DNA from: CAZFHZ01 sp964519015
GTDB taxonomy: Bacteria; Blakebacterota; Blakebacteria; Blakebacterales; CAYUVJ01
Length of the DNA stretch: 55,758 nt
Assembly: GCA_964519015.1 (NCBI GenBank)
Contig: CAZFHZ010000009.1
Span: forward strand, 1-55,758
Direction of reading: 5' to 3'
A program made the translations under genes and the position numbers. Shown here in pieces: positions 1 through 8,749 of the stretch. The notes beneath the pieces were generated by a model, which made no database searches, had not been told where the DNA came from, and worked only from the letters and a program-made list of their open reading frames with translations. The first letter of the stretch is position 1. The number at the start of each line of letters is the position of its first letter.

Positions 1-1
1 G

Positions 2-319
2 AGTTCCAAGCACATCCGGGGAGACACCAACCTGGCCTGGCCCACCGCCGAGATCGCGGTCATGGGCCCCAAGGGGGCGGTGGAGATCATCTTCAAGCGG
101 GAGATCGATGAGGCGGCCGATCCTGAGGCGGCCCTCGAGCAGAAGATCGAGGAGTACCGGGAGCGGTTCGCCAATCCCTTCATCGCCGCCCAGCGCGGCT
201 ATCTCGACGACATCATCGAACCGCATGAGACCCGCCGGAGACTCATCGAGTCGTTCGCGATGCTGGAGTCGAAGGTCGACCGCAACCCCTCGAAGAAACA
301 CGGCAACATCCCCCTGTGA
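2..319 (+). CDS. Acyl-CoA carboxylase carboxyltransferase subunit, C-terminal end (PccB-type), truncated by window edge
   Basis: The frame is open from base 2 and encodes the last 105 residues of a biotin-dependent acyl-CoA carboxyltransferase, which moves CO2 from carboxybiotin to propionyl- or acetyl-CoA. Visible hallmarks of the family C-terminus are AEIAVMGPKGAVEIIF, RGYLDDIIEP and the terminal KHGNIPL. The 5' part lies outside the window. The gene overlaps the following ClC gene by 4 nt (GTGA). The matching biotin carboxylase and biotin carrier genes lie at 6619-8702, so this is probably the beta subunit of the same split carboxylase. Substrate (propionyl versus acetyl) cannot be decided from this fragment, though the GNIPL ending is typical of propionyl-CoA carboxylases. 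Confidence 0.93.
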   Translation, partial: SSKHIRGDTNLAWPTAEIAVMGPKGAVEIIFKREIDEAADPEAALEQKIEEYRERFANPFIAAQRGYLDDIIEPHETRRRLIESFAMLESKVDRNPSKKHGNIPL

Positions 320-2112
320 GCGACCGACCGACCACGCCGGAGGGTGCCGACCCCGACACTCCGCTGTTGCGCCCCTGGCACTGGATCCAGGGGGTGGCGA
401 CCCGGCGGATCGAAGCGCTCTTCGTGGTCGCCATCCTCATCGGGACGAGCGCGGCGCTGATCAACGAGGGGCTTCACTGGCTGCTCGACACCACCCGTAA
501 TCTCCGCCTGCTCTCGGCCGGGGTGGGACCCCCGCTGGGGACGATCCTGGTGGTGCTCCTCCCGGTGTTCGGTATCCTCCTGCTCCGCCGGCTGGAACGC
601 ATCTTCCCCGGCGAGATCAGCGGCTACGGTCTCCCCCACTTCCTCGAGCTGGTCAACGTCCAGGGGGCGGCCATCCGTACCCGCTGGATCGCGCTGAAGT
701 CGCTGGCCTCCTCCCTGACCATCGGCCTGGGGCTGAGCGCCGGCCTGGAAGGTCCCCTGGTCCAGATCGGGGGAGCGCTCGGGTCTTCCCTGGGACGTCC
801 CCTCCGTCAGTCCACCGGCCGCCTGAGGGTGCTCATCGCCTGCGGGGCGGCGGCCATGATCGCGACCACCTTCGACGCCCCGCTGGCCGCGGTCCTTTTC
901 GCCCAGGAGATCGTCCTGGTCGGATCCTTCGAGCTGGCCACCTTCAGTCTGGTGGTCGTGTCCGCGGGCACCGCCGTCGCCGTCTCCCGCCTGGTTTTCC
1001 CGAGCCACACCCTGCTGGCCATCCCGGCGACCTCTTTCCCCCTCGGCCCCGAGCTGCTCCTGCATGTGGTCATCGGGGCGCTGGTGGGCCTGGTCGCGGT
1101 GCTCTACTCCCAGACGATCTTCCGGGCCCGACGCAACCTGGAAGGGTGGTCGGGCCGATGGTCGTGGCCGGTGGCCGTCCTGATCGGACTGGCCATCGGA
1201 GTGGCCGGCGTGGCCGTGCCGGGGATCGCCGGCGACGGACTGGCTACGACCGGACAGGTGCTGGACGGCCGGGTCCCGCTCCTGGTGCTGGGAGCGGTGG
1301 TGGGATTCAAGATCCTGGCCACCGCGGGCACCCTGAGCGTGGGGGGCTCGGGGGGCATATTCGCACCGGCGGTGCTCATCGGAGCCGCCACCGGATACGG
1401 GGCGGCCGCCGGCCTGCAGCACCTGATCCCGGGGATAGTGACCAACCCGGCCGACTACGGACTGGTGGGCATCTGCGCCATGCTGGGAGCGGTTACCCAC
1501 GCCCCCCTCACCAGCGCCTTCCTCCTCTTCGAACTGGCCGGACCGGAGGTGGTCCTGCAGGGGCTGCTCGGGGTCGCCGCCGCCCTCATGGCCGCCCGCG
1601 CCTTCAACCGGGACACCCTCGAGGAGATGGAACTGCGCCGTCGCGGGATCGATCTCCACGCCGGCCTGGTGGAGCGGATCCTCTCCGGCATGCAGGTGAA
1701 GAACCTGATGCGACGCGAGGTACAGACCGTGCCCCCCGGCATGCCCGTGCTCGATTTCGCCCATTACGCGGCGACCACCTATCACAAGTACTTCCCCGTG
1801 ATGCAGGGGGGGCAGCTGCTTGGTGTGTTGACCCTGGACAGTCTGGGGCCGATCCTGGATGAGCCCGACGCCTGGCGCCACCTGGTGCTGGCCGACCTGA
1901 TCGGGTCGGGCCCCGTCATCCACCTGAGGCCCGAAGACGACCTGGCGCTCGCCGAACGGCTCTTCCAGGCCCACGGGTTCGAACAGATCCCGGTCCTGGC
2001 GACCCGGAAATCAGAAGAGGGGGGTGGGCTGGAGGCGGTCGGCCTGCTCCACCACCAGGATGTGCAGCGGGCGGCGGCGCGTCGCAAGCTGGCGATGCAG
2101 CTCCCGCACTGA
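316..2112 (+). CDS. ClC-family chloride channel/transporter with C-terminal CBS domain pair
   Basis: A 598-residue inner membrane protein. Residues about 30-430 form the ClC membrane domain: SGYGLP (102-107), GLEGP with the external gating glutamate E145, and GSGGIFAP (344-351). Residues about 460-590 form two CBS domains, usually nucleotide-sensing regulators. Aligned by eye with E. coli CLC-ec1, the internal proton glutamate (E203) falls on I199 in FAQEIV, a channel-like substitution, and the serine of GSGIP is tyrosine. Start is GTG at 316 inside a GTGA overlap with the upstream carboxylase stop; no Shine-Dalgarno is visible, so coupling is likely. Family is certain. Channel versus proton-coupled exchange is inference. 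Confidence 0.93.
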   Translation: MSDRPTTPEGADPDTPLLRPWHWIQGVATRRIEALFVVAILIGTSAALINEGLHWLLDTTRNLRLLSAGVGPPLGTILVVLLPVFGILLLRRLERIFPGEISGYGLPHFLELVNVQGAAIRTRWIALKSLASSLTIGLGLSAGLEGPLVQIGGALGSSLGRPLRQSTGRLRVLIACGAAAMIATTFDAPLAAVLFAQEIVLVGSFELATFSLVVVSAGTAVAVSRLVFPSHTLLAIPATSFPLGPELLLHVVIGALVGLVAVLYSQTIFRARRNLEGWSGRWSWPVAVLIGLAIGVAGVAVPGIAGDGLATTGQVLDGRVPLLVLGAVVGFKILATAGTLSVGGSGGIFAPAVLIGAATGYGAAAGLQHLIPGIVTNPADYGLVGICAMLGAVTHAPLTSAFLLFELAGPEVVLQGLLGVAAALMAARAFNRDTLEEMELRRRGIDLHAGLVERILSGMQVKNLMRREVQTVPPGMPVLDFAHYAATTYHKYFPVMQGGQLLGVLTLDSLGPILDEPDAWRHLVLADLIGSGPVIHLRPEDDLALAERLFQAHGFEQIPVLATRKSEEGGGLEAVGLLHHQDVQRAAARRKLAMQLPH

Positions 2113-2123
2113 AGGAGGTCGCG

Positions 2124-3770
2124 ATGTCCCGAATCCTCACCTCGGCCCTCATCCTCCTCGCCGTCGGCGGTGGGGTGAACGCCCAGCAGATGCCGCCGAT
2201 CGTACCGACCGGTGACCTGCCGCTCACCGTGGCCGAGCAGTCCGGCTACACCCGGACCGCCACCTACGAGGACGTCTGGGCCTGGCTGGAGATGCTGGCC
2301 GGACGCAGCCCCGACCTGAGGGTGGAATCGATCGGGCTCACCACCGAGGGACGGCGCATGCCCCTGGTGGTGGCCTCCCGCCCCCTGGTCGGCGATCCCG
2401 AACAGGCCCGCCGGACAGGGAAGCCGATCCTCTACCTGCAGGGGAACATCCACGCCGGCGAGGTGGAGGGGAAGGATGCCCTCCTGATGCTGCTGCGCGA
2501 CCTCACCCTGGGAGAGGCCCGGGGGTTGCTCGACAAGGTCGTCCTGCTGGTCAACCCGATCTACAACCCGGACGGGAACGAGAAGTGGGGGCCGGTGGCC
2601 CGCAATCGCGGTGGCCAGGACGGTCCCGAGGAGGTCGGCCAGCGGCCCAACGGCATGGGACTCGACCTGAACCGGGATTACATCAAGACGGAGGCCCCGG
2701 AGACCCGCCGGACCCTGGAAGCGGTGGTCAACCCCTGGTCCCCCGACCTCTACATGGACCTCCACACCACCAACGGCTCCTACCACGGCTACGACCTCAC
2801 CTACGCCCCCTGCAACACCCCCACCGCGCCGCGGGCCACCGTACTCTGGACCAAGCAGGTCCTGATCCCGCAGCTGCGCGCCCGGCTGGCCGGACACGGC
2901 CATCCCATCTTCGACTACGGCAACTTCGGCCGCGGCAGCCCTCCCACGACCTGGACCAGCTTCGGCTGGGAGCCCATGTACGGGACCAACTACATGGGGA
3001 CGCGGGGGATGGTCAGCATCCTGAGCGAGGCGGTCTCCTACCGCCCCTTCCGCACCCGGGTCAGCGCCACCTACTGGCTGCTGCGGGAGACGATCGCCCT
3101 GGTGGGGGCCGATCCCGCCCCGATGCTGCAGCGCACCCGCCGGGGGGGCGCCGATTTCGAGGCCTGGGCGGCCGATCCGGCCAAGGCGCCCCCGCTGGGG
3201 GTGCGCTACGAAGCCGTCAGCCGGGGGAAGGAGAAGGTGAACTACGAGATCATCGAGCCGCCCCCGGAAGGGGGGCGGGGACGTGGGACCCGCACCGGCC
3301 GCCTGGCCGAGGCCGAGATGGACATCCTGACCGAGTACCGGGCCACCCTCGAGCGCCCCTTCCCGGCCGGTTACCTGATCCCGGTCGCCTACCCGGAGGC
3401 GGTCCAGCAGCTGCTCCGTCACGGGATCCGGGTGGAACGCTTGAAGGAAGCATGGACGGGGACGGCCGCGGTCTTCCGGGCCGACTCCCTGGCCGTGCGG
3501 CGTTCCTATCAGGGACATCGCCAGATCGACCTGGAGGGGAGCTGGAGCGAGGCGGAACGGACGGCGGAGGCGGGCTGGTACTGGGTGCCGGCCGGCCAGC
3601 CCCTGGGCGGACTGCTCTTCCTGATGCTCGAGCCGGAGAGTCCGGACGGGCTGGTCTCCTGGAACTTCCTCGACCGGGGGCTCGTCCAGCGACGAGAGGT
3701 GCCGATCCTGAAGCTGATGGCCCCGCCCGGGGTGGCCCGGGAGCCCGTCACCGGACCGGTCTACCGGTGA
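2124..3770 (+). CDS. Secreted M14-family zinc carboxypeptidase
   Basis: A 548-residue protein with an N-terminal signal peptide (about residues 1-20, ending VNAQQ), so periplasmic or secreted. The M14 fold is shown by the zinc motif HAGE (H110, E113), the substrate-binding region DLNRDY (181-186), the third zinc ligand in DLHTTNG (H213) and a likely catalytic glutamate in SILSEAVSY (E302). The family hydrolyses C-terminal peptide bonds, and many bacterial members are uncharacterised. A good ribosome site (gaaggaggtcgcg) precedes the ATG. The next gene overlaps by 4 nt. A second, longer M14 enzyme is at 34490-37054. The region after about residue 330 has no motif I can name. Substrate is unknown. 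Confidence 0.9.
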   Translation: MSRILTSALILLAVGGGVNAQQMPPIVPTGDLPLTVAEQSGYTRTATYEDVWAWLEMLAGRSPDLRVESIGLTTEGRRMPLVVASRPLVGDPEQARRTGKPILYLQGNIHAGEVEGKDALLMLLRDLTLGEARGLLDKVVLLVNPIYNPDGNEKWGPVARNRGGQDGPEEVGQRPNGMGLDLNRDYIKTEAPETRRTLEAVVNPWSPDLYMDLHTTNGSYHGYDLTYAPCNTPTAPRATVLWTKQVLIPQLRARLAGHGHPIFDYGNFGRGSPPTTWTSFGWEPMYGTNYMGTRGMVSILSEAVSYRPFRTRVSATYWLLRETIALVGADPAPMLQRTRRGGADFEAWAADPAKAPPLGVRYEAVSRGKEKVNYEIIEPPPEGGRGRGTRTGRLAEAEMDILTEYRATLERPFPAGYLIPVAYPEAVQQLLRHGIRVERLKEAWTGTAAVFRADSLAVRRSYQGHRQIDLEGSWSEAERTAEAGWYWVPAGQPLGGLLFLMLEPESPDGLVSWNFLDRGLVQRREVPILKLMAPPGVAREPVTGPVYR

Positions 3771-5368
3771 GTGGACCGGCCGCGATCCGGCCGGGCCGAC
3801 CCGGGTGGGGGCTCCTGGTGGCCGCCCTCCTCCTGGCGGCGGCCGGCTGCACCGGACCGCGCCGGGCGGCCCTGGAGCAGGGCCGGGCGGCCTACGAGCG
3901 TGGGGAGTACCGGACCGCCTGGCGTCTGCTCGAGCCGTTCGCCCGGGCCGGCGAGCAGGAGGCCGACTATCTGGCCGCCGCCGGCCACGCCGCACTCGCT
4001 CTGAACCGCTTCGACCGCGCCATACCTCTCCTGCGCCGGGCGGTCGACCTGGAGCCCGGGCAGGCCCTCTACTGGGAGTGGTACCTGTCGGCGCTGAGCT
4101 GGGCGGGGATCCTCTCCGACCAGCACCCCCTGTTGGATGAGGCCCTGGAACGGGGGGGGGAGGGGCTGATCGTGGCCCACGACCGGCCGGTCGCCTACGA
4201 CGGGCTGCTCTCGGCTGCCGACGCCCTGCACGGGCTCGACCGGTACCGGAGGTGCCTCAACCAGGTGCTGGCCCGCCATCCCGACTCGCCGGTGGCCGAG
4301 GTCAAGTATTACGAGTTCCTGATGCAGGCGGCCCTGGTCGCCGCAGACACCCTCCGGTTCGACCGGATCCGCCAGGATCTCTCGGCCCGGGTCGCCGCCT
4401 GGGGCACCAACGCCGGGGATCCCGGCCGGCTGGACGATGCGGCCCTCTACCGGCTCGCCCTCGGCTCTTTCCTGGTCGGGCAGCAGGACCGGGCGACGGA
4501 CCTGGCGGAGCGACTGGCCGGTCGGGCGGGGAGCGGTCGCCTCAGCCGACCCCTGATCTTCAACTATCTGGTCGTGCCGTACTACCGGGAGGCCTTCGGC
4601 AGCGGTGATCCCGATCGCGTGCTCGAGCTGGTGGCCACCTGGCTCCCCCGCCTGGCGCCCGATTGGGAAAGCGACCTCGACTATCGGCGAATCCTGCTCG
4701 ACTGGCAGGTCGACGCCCTCATCCGGCGGATCCGCGTCCGGGGAGCCGCCCCCGGCACCCTCGATTCCCTTTTGTCGGTCGCTACCGAACTGTTCCGCCG
4801 CGACCCCGCCGGCGCGGTCGACCCGTACGAACAACTGGCGGCCTTCCTGGCGGAGCAGGGGGAAACCGAGGAGAGTGCGCGGGTGGGCCGCTGGATCGAG
4901 GAGGAGGGTCGGGCAGCGGAGGCACCAGGGGAGGAGCCGATCGCCGAACCGGAGGTGTCGGGGATCGTGCTACGGGACGGGGAAGGGCACCCGGTCCCCC
5001 TGTCGGGATTCTCCGGCCGGGTCGTGGTCCTGCAGTTCTGGGCCGACTGGTCGGCCGTCAGTGAGGAGATGCTGCGGCAACTGGACGGGATCGCCCGCCG
5101 GTATCGGAATGCCGGATCCCCGGTGACCGTCCTGGCCGTCGCGATCGCACTGCCCTCCGATGAGTTGGCCGGGCCGGAATGGTGGCGCGACTTGAGCCTC
5201 GAGCAGGTCGTGGACGGGGGCGCCAGCATCGAACTGGGGGTGGCGGCCGTACCCTCCACCCTGGTCATCGACCCTTCGGGACGGGTCCGCTGGCGACTGC
5301 CGGGCTATCCGGGGGCGACCCCCTACATCGAGCGCCTGACCGGGCTGCTGGGAGGGCTGCTCCCGTGA
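3767..5368 (+). CDS. Lipoprotein with TPR-like repeats and a thioredoxin-fold domain lacking the redox cysteines
   Basis: GTG start at 3767 in a GTGA overlap with the peptidase stop gives 533 residues. The N-terminus is a lipoprotein signal (LLLAAAGC, lipid-accepting C28). Residues about 35-400 are helical, with TPR-like pairs (for example AYERGEYRTAWRLLEPFARAG and YLAAAGHAALALNRFDRAI). Residues about 405-533 resemble a TlpA/AhpC-type thioredoxin domain: VVVLQFWADWS, then VPSTLVIDPSGRVRWRLPG with the cis-proline. The expected CxxC is S429-A-V-S432, so both catalytic cysteines are serines and no disulfide chemistry is possible there. It may be a binding or scaffold protein that works with the preceding peptidase. 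Start choice is supported by overlap and lipobox; exact role is unknown. Confidence 0.82.
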   Translation: MSGPAAIRPGRPGWGLLVAALLLAAAGCTGPRRAALEQGRAAYERGEYRTAWRLLEPFARAGEQEADYLAAAGHAALALNRFDRAIPLLRRAVDLEPGQALYWEWYLSALSWAGILSDQHPLLDEALERGGEGLIVAHDRPVAYDGLLSAADALHGLDRYRRCLNQVLARHPDSPVAEVKYYEFLMQAALVAADTLRFDRIRQDLSARVAAWGTNAGDPGRLDDAALYRLALGSFLVGQQDRATDLAERLAGRAGSGRLSRPLIFNYLVVPYYREAFGSGDPDRVLELVATWLPRLAPDWESDLDYRRILLDWQVDALIRRIRVRGAAPGTLDSLLSVATELFRRDPAGAVDPYEQLAAFLAEQGETEESARVGRWIEEEGRAAEAPGEEPIAEPEVSGIVLRDGEGHPVPLSGFSGRVVVLQFWADWSAVSEEMLRQLDGIARRYRNAGSPVTVLAVAIALPSDELAGPEWWRDLSLEQVVDGGASIELGVAAVPSTLVIDPSGRVRWRLPGYPGATPYIERLTGLLGGLLP

Positions 5369-5383
5369 CCGGGCAGCACCGGG

Positions 5384-5412
5384 TTGGAGCGCGGACCGGT
5401 GCGCGCTATCCT
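5384..5412 (+). promoter_or_regulatory. Sigma-70-type promoter for the aminotransferase gene
   Basis: TTGGAG at 5384-5389 and TATCCT at 5407-5412 are separated by exactly 17 nt. This predicts a transcript start near 5419, about 30 nt upstream of the ATG at 5451. It lies in the only non-coding gap (82 nt) between the lipoprotein and the aminotransferase. The layout matches the stronger asnS promoter at 24034-24062. Confidence 0.6.
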
Positions 5413-5450
5413 GCACCGTAGGTGACCGCAACCCCTTCAGGATGAGACCG

Positions 5451-6605
5451 ATGAGCACGCTGACCGACCTCCCGCACCGCACTCTCATGGGCCCGGGACC
5501 GAGCGATGTGGACCCCCGGGTGCTCGCTGCCCTCGCCCGCCCGACGATCGGCCATCTCGATCCTGCCTTCCTGGCCCTCATGGACGAGGTCCAGGAGATG
5601 GCCCGGCGCGTGCTCGAGACCGCCAATCCCTTCACCATAGCGGTCTCCGGGACCGGCAGTGCCGCCATGGAAGCGGCCGTGGACAATCTCCTCGAAGCGG
5701 GCGACCACGCCCTGGTGGGGGTCAACGGGGTCTTCGGCACCCGGCTGGTCGAGATGGCCGGACGGACGGGAGCGACGGTGCAGGCCCTGGAGGTCCCCTG
5801 GGGGGAGCCGATCCCTCCCGAGCGGATCGCCCAGGCCCTCCGGGAACGTCCCGCCAAAGTGGTCCTGCTCGTGCACGGGGAGACAAGCACCGGGGTGATG
5901 CAACCGCTCGAGGGTCTGGGCGAGCTCTGCCGGGAGCACGGGGCCCTGCTCTTGATCGACTGTGTGACCAGTCTGGGGGGAACTCCGGTCCACCTGGACG
6001 CCTGGGGGGTGGATGCCTGCTACTCCGGGACCCAGAAGTGCCTCTCGGTGCCCCCGGGCCTGAGCCTGCTCACCTTCTCGGAACGGGCCCTCGCAACCCT
6101 GGAGTCCCGCCGGGGGAAGGTCCCCTCCTGGTACCTCGACATGACCCTGATCCGGGAGTACTGGGGCGCCAACCGCCGCTACCACCATACGGCTCCCATC
6201 AACATGATCTACGCCCTCCACGAGGGGCTCCGGCTCGTCCTGGAGGAGGGTCTGGAGGCGCGCTGGCGGCGGCACCTCCTCCACGCCCGGGCGCTCTGGG
6301 CCGGCCTGGAGGCGCTGGGCTGGCGGCTCTTCGTGGCCGAACCCTACCGCCTCCCCCCGCTGACCACGGCCGTCCCCCCGGAAGGGGTGGATGAAGCCCG
6401 GCTGCGCCGCCGGTTGCTGGAGGAGTATGGGATCGAGATCGGCGGCGGGCTCGGGCCGCTGGCCGGCCAGGTGGTCCGGATCGGCCTGATGGGCGTCTCC
6501 AGCACCCCGCAGAACCTGCTCGGATTCCTGGCCGCCGTCGAGACGATCACCGGCGCCGACCCCGACACCGGGGTGGCCGCCGCCCGCCGGCTCCTGCCCG
6601 CCTGA
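5451..6605 (+). CDS. Class V PLP aminotransferase, alanine-glyoxylate / serine-pyruvate type
   Basis: A 384-residue cytoplasmic pyridoxal-phosphate enzyme. The N-terminus LMGPGPSDVDPRVL, the SGTGSAAMEAAVDN cofactor-phosphate region (66-79), D170 in LLLIDCVTSLGG and the Schiff-base lysine K196 in SGTQKCLSVPPG are diagnostic of the alanine-glyoxylate/serine-pyruvate aminotransferase group. Such enzymes move amino groups between alanine or serine and glyoxylate or hydroxypyruvate. I chose ATG 5451 because aggatgagaccg places an AGGA 8 nt upstream; an in-frame ATG at 5442 has no usable site. It has its own promoter and is followed 13 nt later by the biotin carboxylase gene. Exact amino donor is not resolvable by eye. 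Confidence 0.9.
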   Translation: MSTLTDLPHRTLMGPGPSDVDPRVLAALARPTIGHLDPAFLALMDEVQEMARRVLETANPFTIAVSGTGSAAMEAAVDNLLEAGDHALVGVNGVFGTRLVEMAGRTGATVQALEVPWGEPIPPERIAQALRERPAKVVLLVHGETSTGVMQPLEGLGELCREHGALLLIDCVTSLGGTPVHLDAWGVDACYSGTQKCLSVPPGLSLLTFSERALATLESRRGKVPSWYLDMTLIREYWGANRRYHHTAPINMIYALHEGLRLVLEEGLEARWRRHLLHARALWAGLEALGWRLFVAEPYRLPPLTTAVPPEGVDEARLRRRLLEEYGIEIGGGLGPLAGQVVRIGLMGVSSTPQNLLGFLAAVETITGADPDTGVAAARRLLPA

Positions 6606-6618
6606 AAGGGGGACCGGC

Positions 6619-8160
6619 GTGGCCGTGAAACCGCTCTTCCAGAGGGTCCTGGTGGCCAACCGGGGAGAGATCGCCATCCGGATCTTCCGGACCTGCCATG
6701 AACTGGGCATCGACACGGTCGCGGTCTACAGCGAGGCGGACCGGACCGCCCCTCATGTCGCCTCCGCCCGCCAGGCCTGGCCGATCGGCGGGGCGGCCGC
6801 CCGCGACTCCTACCTGGTGGGGGACCACATCATCGAGGCGGCCCGGCGGAGTGGGGCGGAGGCGATCCATCCCGGCTACGGGTTTCTGGCCGAGAATCCC
6901 CTCTTCGCCGAGCAGGTGGGCGCGGCCGGGCTGGCCTGGATCGGTCCCCCCCCCGAGGCGATGCGCCGGCTGGGGAACAAGACCCGGGCCCGCGAACTGG
7001 CCACGACCCACGAGGTGCCGGTGGTGCCGGGGAGCCGCCGGTCCCTCTCCTCCCTCGCCGAGGCCACCGAGGAGGCCGACCGGATCGGCTATCCGGTGCT
7101 GCTGAAGGCGGCCGCCGGAGGGGGGGGGAAGGGGATGCGGGTCGTCGAGCAGCCGGGTGAGCTCGCGGCTGCCTTGAAGACCGCCCGATCGGAGGCCGGC
7201 TCCTCCTTCGGGGACGACTCGGTCTTCCTGGAGAAGTACCTGGCCCACCCCCGGCATGTCGAGATCCAGTTCCTCGCCGACACCCACGGCCACTGCGTCT
7301 GGCTGGGGGAGCGGGAATGCAGCGTCCAGCGACGGCACCAGAAGATCATCGAGGAGACCCCCAGTCCCGCCCTCACGGCCGAATTGCGGACCCGTATGGG
7401 GGAGGCGGCGGTGCAGCTCGCCCAGGCGGTCGGCTACGTCAACGCCGGTACGGCCGAGTTTCTGCTCGAAGGGGATCATTTCTACTTCCTGGAAGTGAAC
7501 ACCCGGCTGCAGGTCGAGCATCCCGTCACCGAACTGGTCACCGGCCGGGACCTGGTGGCCGACCAGCTCCGGGTGGCGGCCGGCCTGGATCTCGGCTACC
7601 GCCAGGAGGAGATCCGTCCGCAGGGAGCGGCCATCGAGGCCCGTATCTACGCCGAGGACCCGGACAGCAACTTCTTCCCCTCCCCCGGCCGGATCACCTT
7701 CCTGGAGGCCCCGTCGGGCCCCGGCATCCGGCACGACTGCGGGGTGGGTGCCGGCAGTGAGGTGACGCTCCACTACGACCCGCTCATCGCCAAACTGATC
7801 GCCTGGGCGCCCGACCGTCCGGCGGCCGTCCGGCGGCTCTACCGGGCCCTCGAGGAATACCAGATCACCGGGGTCACCACCATCCTCCCCTTCCTGCGTG
7901 AGATATTGCGCTACGAGCCCTTCTTCACCGGCCACTACGACACGCAGATCGTCCCCCGGATGATGGAGGAGCGGCGCCGCCAGATCTCGGTGGAAGCCCC
8001 CTCCGGTCCGGCCGGTCAGGAGGAGCGGTATGCTTTCGTAGCGGCGGTGGCCGCCGCCCTCCTCCACCTGGAGCGCCCCTCCGGGTTCCAGGGGGCCGGG
8101 GAGGCGACCCGGAGCCGGGCCGAGAGCCCGTGGGCCGTCCAGGGCCGGGGAGGGGAGTGA
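6619..8160 (+). CDS. Biotin carboxylase subunit of an acyl-CoA carboxylase
   Basis: A 513-residue ATP-grasp enzyme that carboxylates carrier-bound biotin using ATP and bicarbonate. Visible are the N-terminal RVLVANRGEIAIRIFRT, IHPGYGFLAEN (83-93), the glycine-rich ATP loop GGGGKGM (167-173), the EVNTRLQVEHPVTE catalytic block and the C-terminal ARIYAEDP segment. Start is GTG 6619 with the ribosome site AAAGGGGG nearby. The last 60 residues are longer and less conserved than in E. coli AccC (449 aa), as in PccA-type subunits. The carrier gene follows with a 1-nt overlap (TGATG). With the beta subunit at 2-319 it forms a split carboxylase, probably for propionyl-CoA or acetyl-CoA. Confidence 0.93.
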   Translation: MAVKPLFQRVLVANRGEIAIRIFRTCHELGIDTVAVYSEADRTAPHVASARQAWPIGGAAARDSYLVGDHIIEAARRSGAEAIHPGYGFLAENPLFAEQVGAAGLAWIGPPPEAMRRLGNKTRARELATTHEVPVVPGSRRSLSSLAEATEEADRIGYPVLLKAAAGGGGKGMRVVEQPGELAAALKTARSEAGSSFGDDSVFLEKYLAHPRHVEIQFLADTHGHCVWLGERECSVQRRHQKIIEETPSPALTAELRTRMGEAAVQLAQAVGYVNAGTAEFLLEGDHFYFLEVNTRLQVEHPVTELVTGRDLVADQLRVAAGLDLGYRQEEIRPQGAAIEARIYAEDPDSNFFPSPGRITFLEAPSGPGIRHDCGVGAGSEVTLHYDPLIAKLIAWAPDRPAAVRRLYRALEEYQITGVTTILPFLREILRYEPFFTGHYDTQIVPRMMEERRRQISVEAPSGPAGQEERYAFVAAVAAALLHLERPSGFQGAGEATRSRAESPWAVQGRGGE

Positions 8161-8702
8161 TGCGCGGCGGGGTCTGGGCGGTCACACTGGGTGGGGAGAC
8201 CTTCCATCTGCGACTGACGCCGACCGAGTCATCGGGCCTCTTCGAACTCGAAGTCGAAGGGGAACCGGAGACCTCGGGGAGCGTCCCCGTCCGCCTGCAG
8301 CATGTCTTCCGGGAGAAGTACCTGGTGAGCCTGGGCAACCGGAGCGCACCCGTCCACATCGACCGTGTCAAGGACGGCTACCGGGTGGTCCTCTACGGCC
8401 ATGAGTTCCAGGTGCGGGTCGAGGATGCCCGTCTCCACCGGCTCAAGGAGGAGGTGGGAGGCCTGCACGGGAGCACCGGGCCCACCGAGGTTACCGCCCC
8501 CATGCCGGGGCTGGTGGTGGCCGTGGAAGTGGCGGTCGGCGATGAAGTCACCCGGGGGCAGGGCGTGGTCGTGATCGAATCGATGAAGATGGAGAACGAG
8601 ATCCGTTCCAGCGCCGAGGGCCGGGTCGAACGGGTGCTGGTCGAACCCGGCCAGGCCGTCGAGAAGGGACAACCCCTGCTCAAGCTCGCCCCCCCCGGAT
8701 GA
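8160..8702 (+). CDS. Biotin carboxyl carrier protein of acyl-CoA carboxylase
   Basis: A 180-residue protein ending in a biotinyl/lipoyl domain. The biotin-attachment motif is ESMKM with acceptor lysine K143, preceded by TAPMPGLVVAVEVAVGDEV, the typical first half of the domain. Residues 1-100 form a separate beta-rich region resembling the linker domain of PccA-type alpha subunits that have been split into two chains. ATG 8160 overlaps the biotin carboxylase stop by 1 nt and is preceded by GGGGAG. It carries CO2 between the biotin carboxylase and the carboxyltransferase. Confidence 0.92.
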   Translation: MRGGVWAVTLGGETFHLRLTPTESSGLFELEVEGEPETSGSVPVRLQHVFREKYLVSLGNRSAPVHIDRVKDGYRVVLYGHEFQVRVEDARLHRLKEEVGGLHGSTGPTEVTAPMPGLVVAVEVAVGDEVTRGQGVVVIESMKMENEIRSSAEGRVERVLVEPGQAVEKGQPLLKLAPPG

Positions 8703-8720
8703 GTCCTCCTCGGCTGGGGG

Positions 8721-8749
8721 TTGCGCCGACCCCGGCAGTGCCCTTTATT
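8721..8749 (+). promoter_or_regulatory. Possible promoter of the rimP-nusA-infB operon
   Basis: TTGCGC at 8721-8726 and TTTATT at 8744-8749 are separated by 17 nt. The match is weak at the -35 box, but this is the only relatively AT-rich spot in the 256-nt gap ahead of rimP, and the gap follows the end of the carboxylase genes. A start near 8756 would give a leader of about 200 nt. Confidence 0.35.

Noticed and set aside
2585..3766. Upstream extension of the lipoprotein gene through the M14 peptidase
   Set aside because: The extended frame has shadow composition, and the lipobox and GTGA overlap fix the start at 3767.
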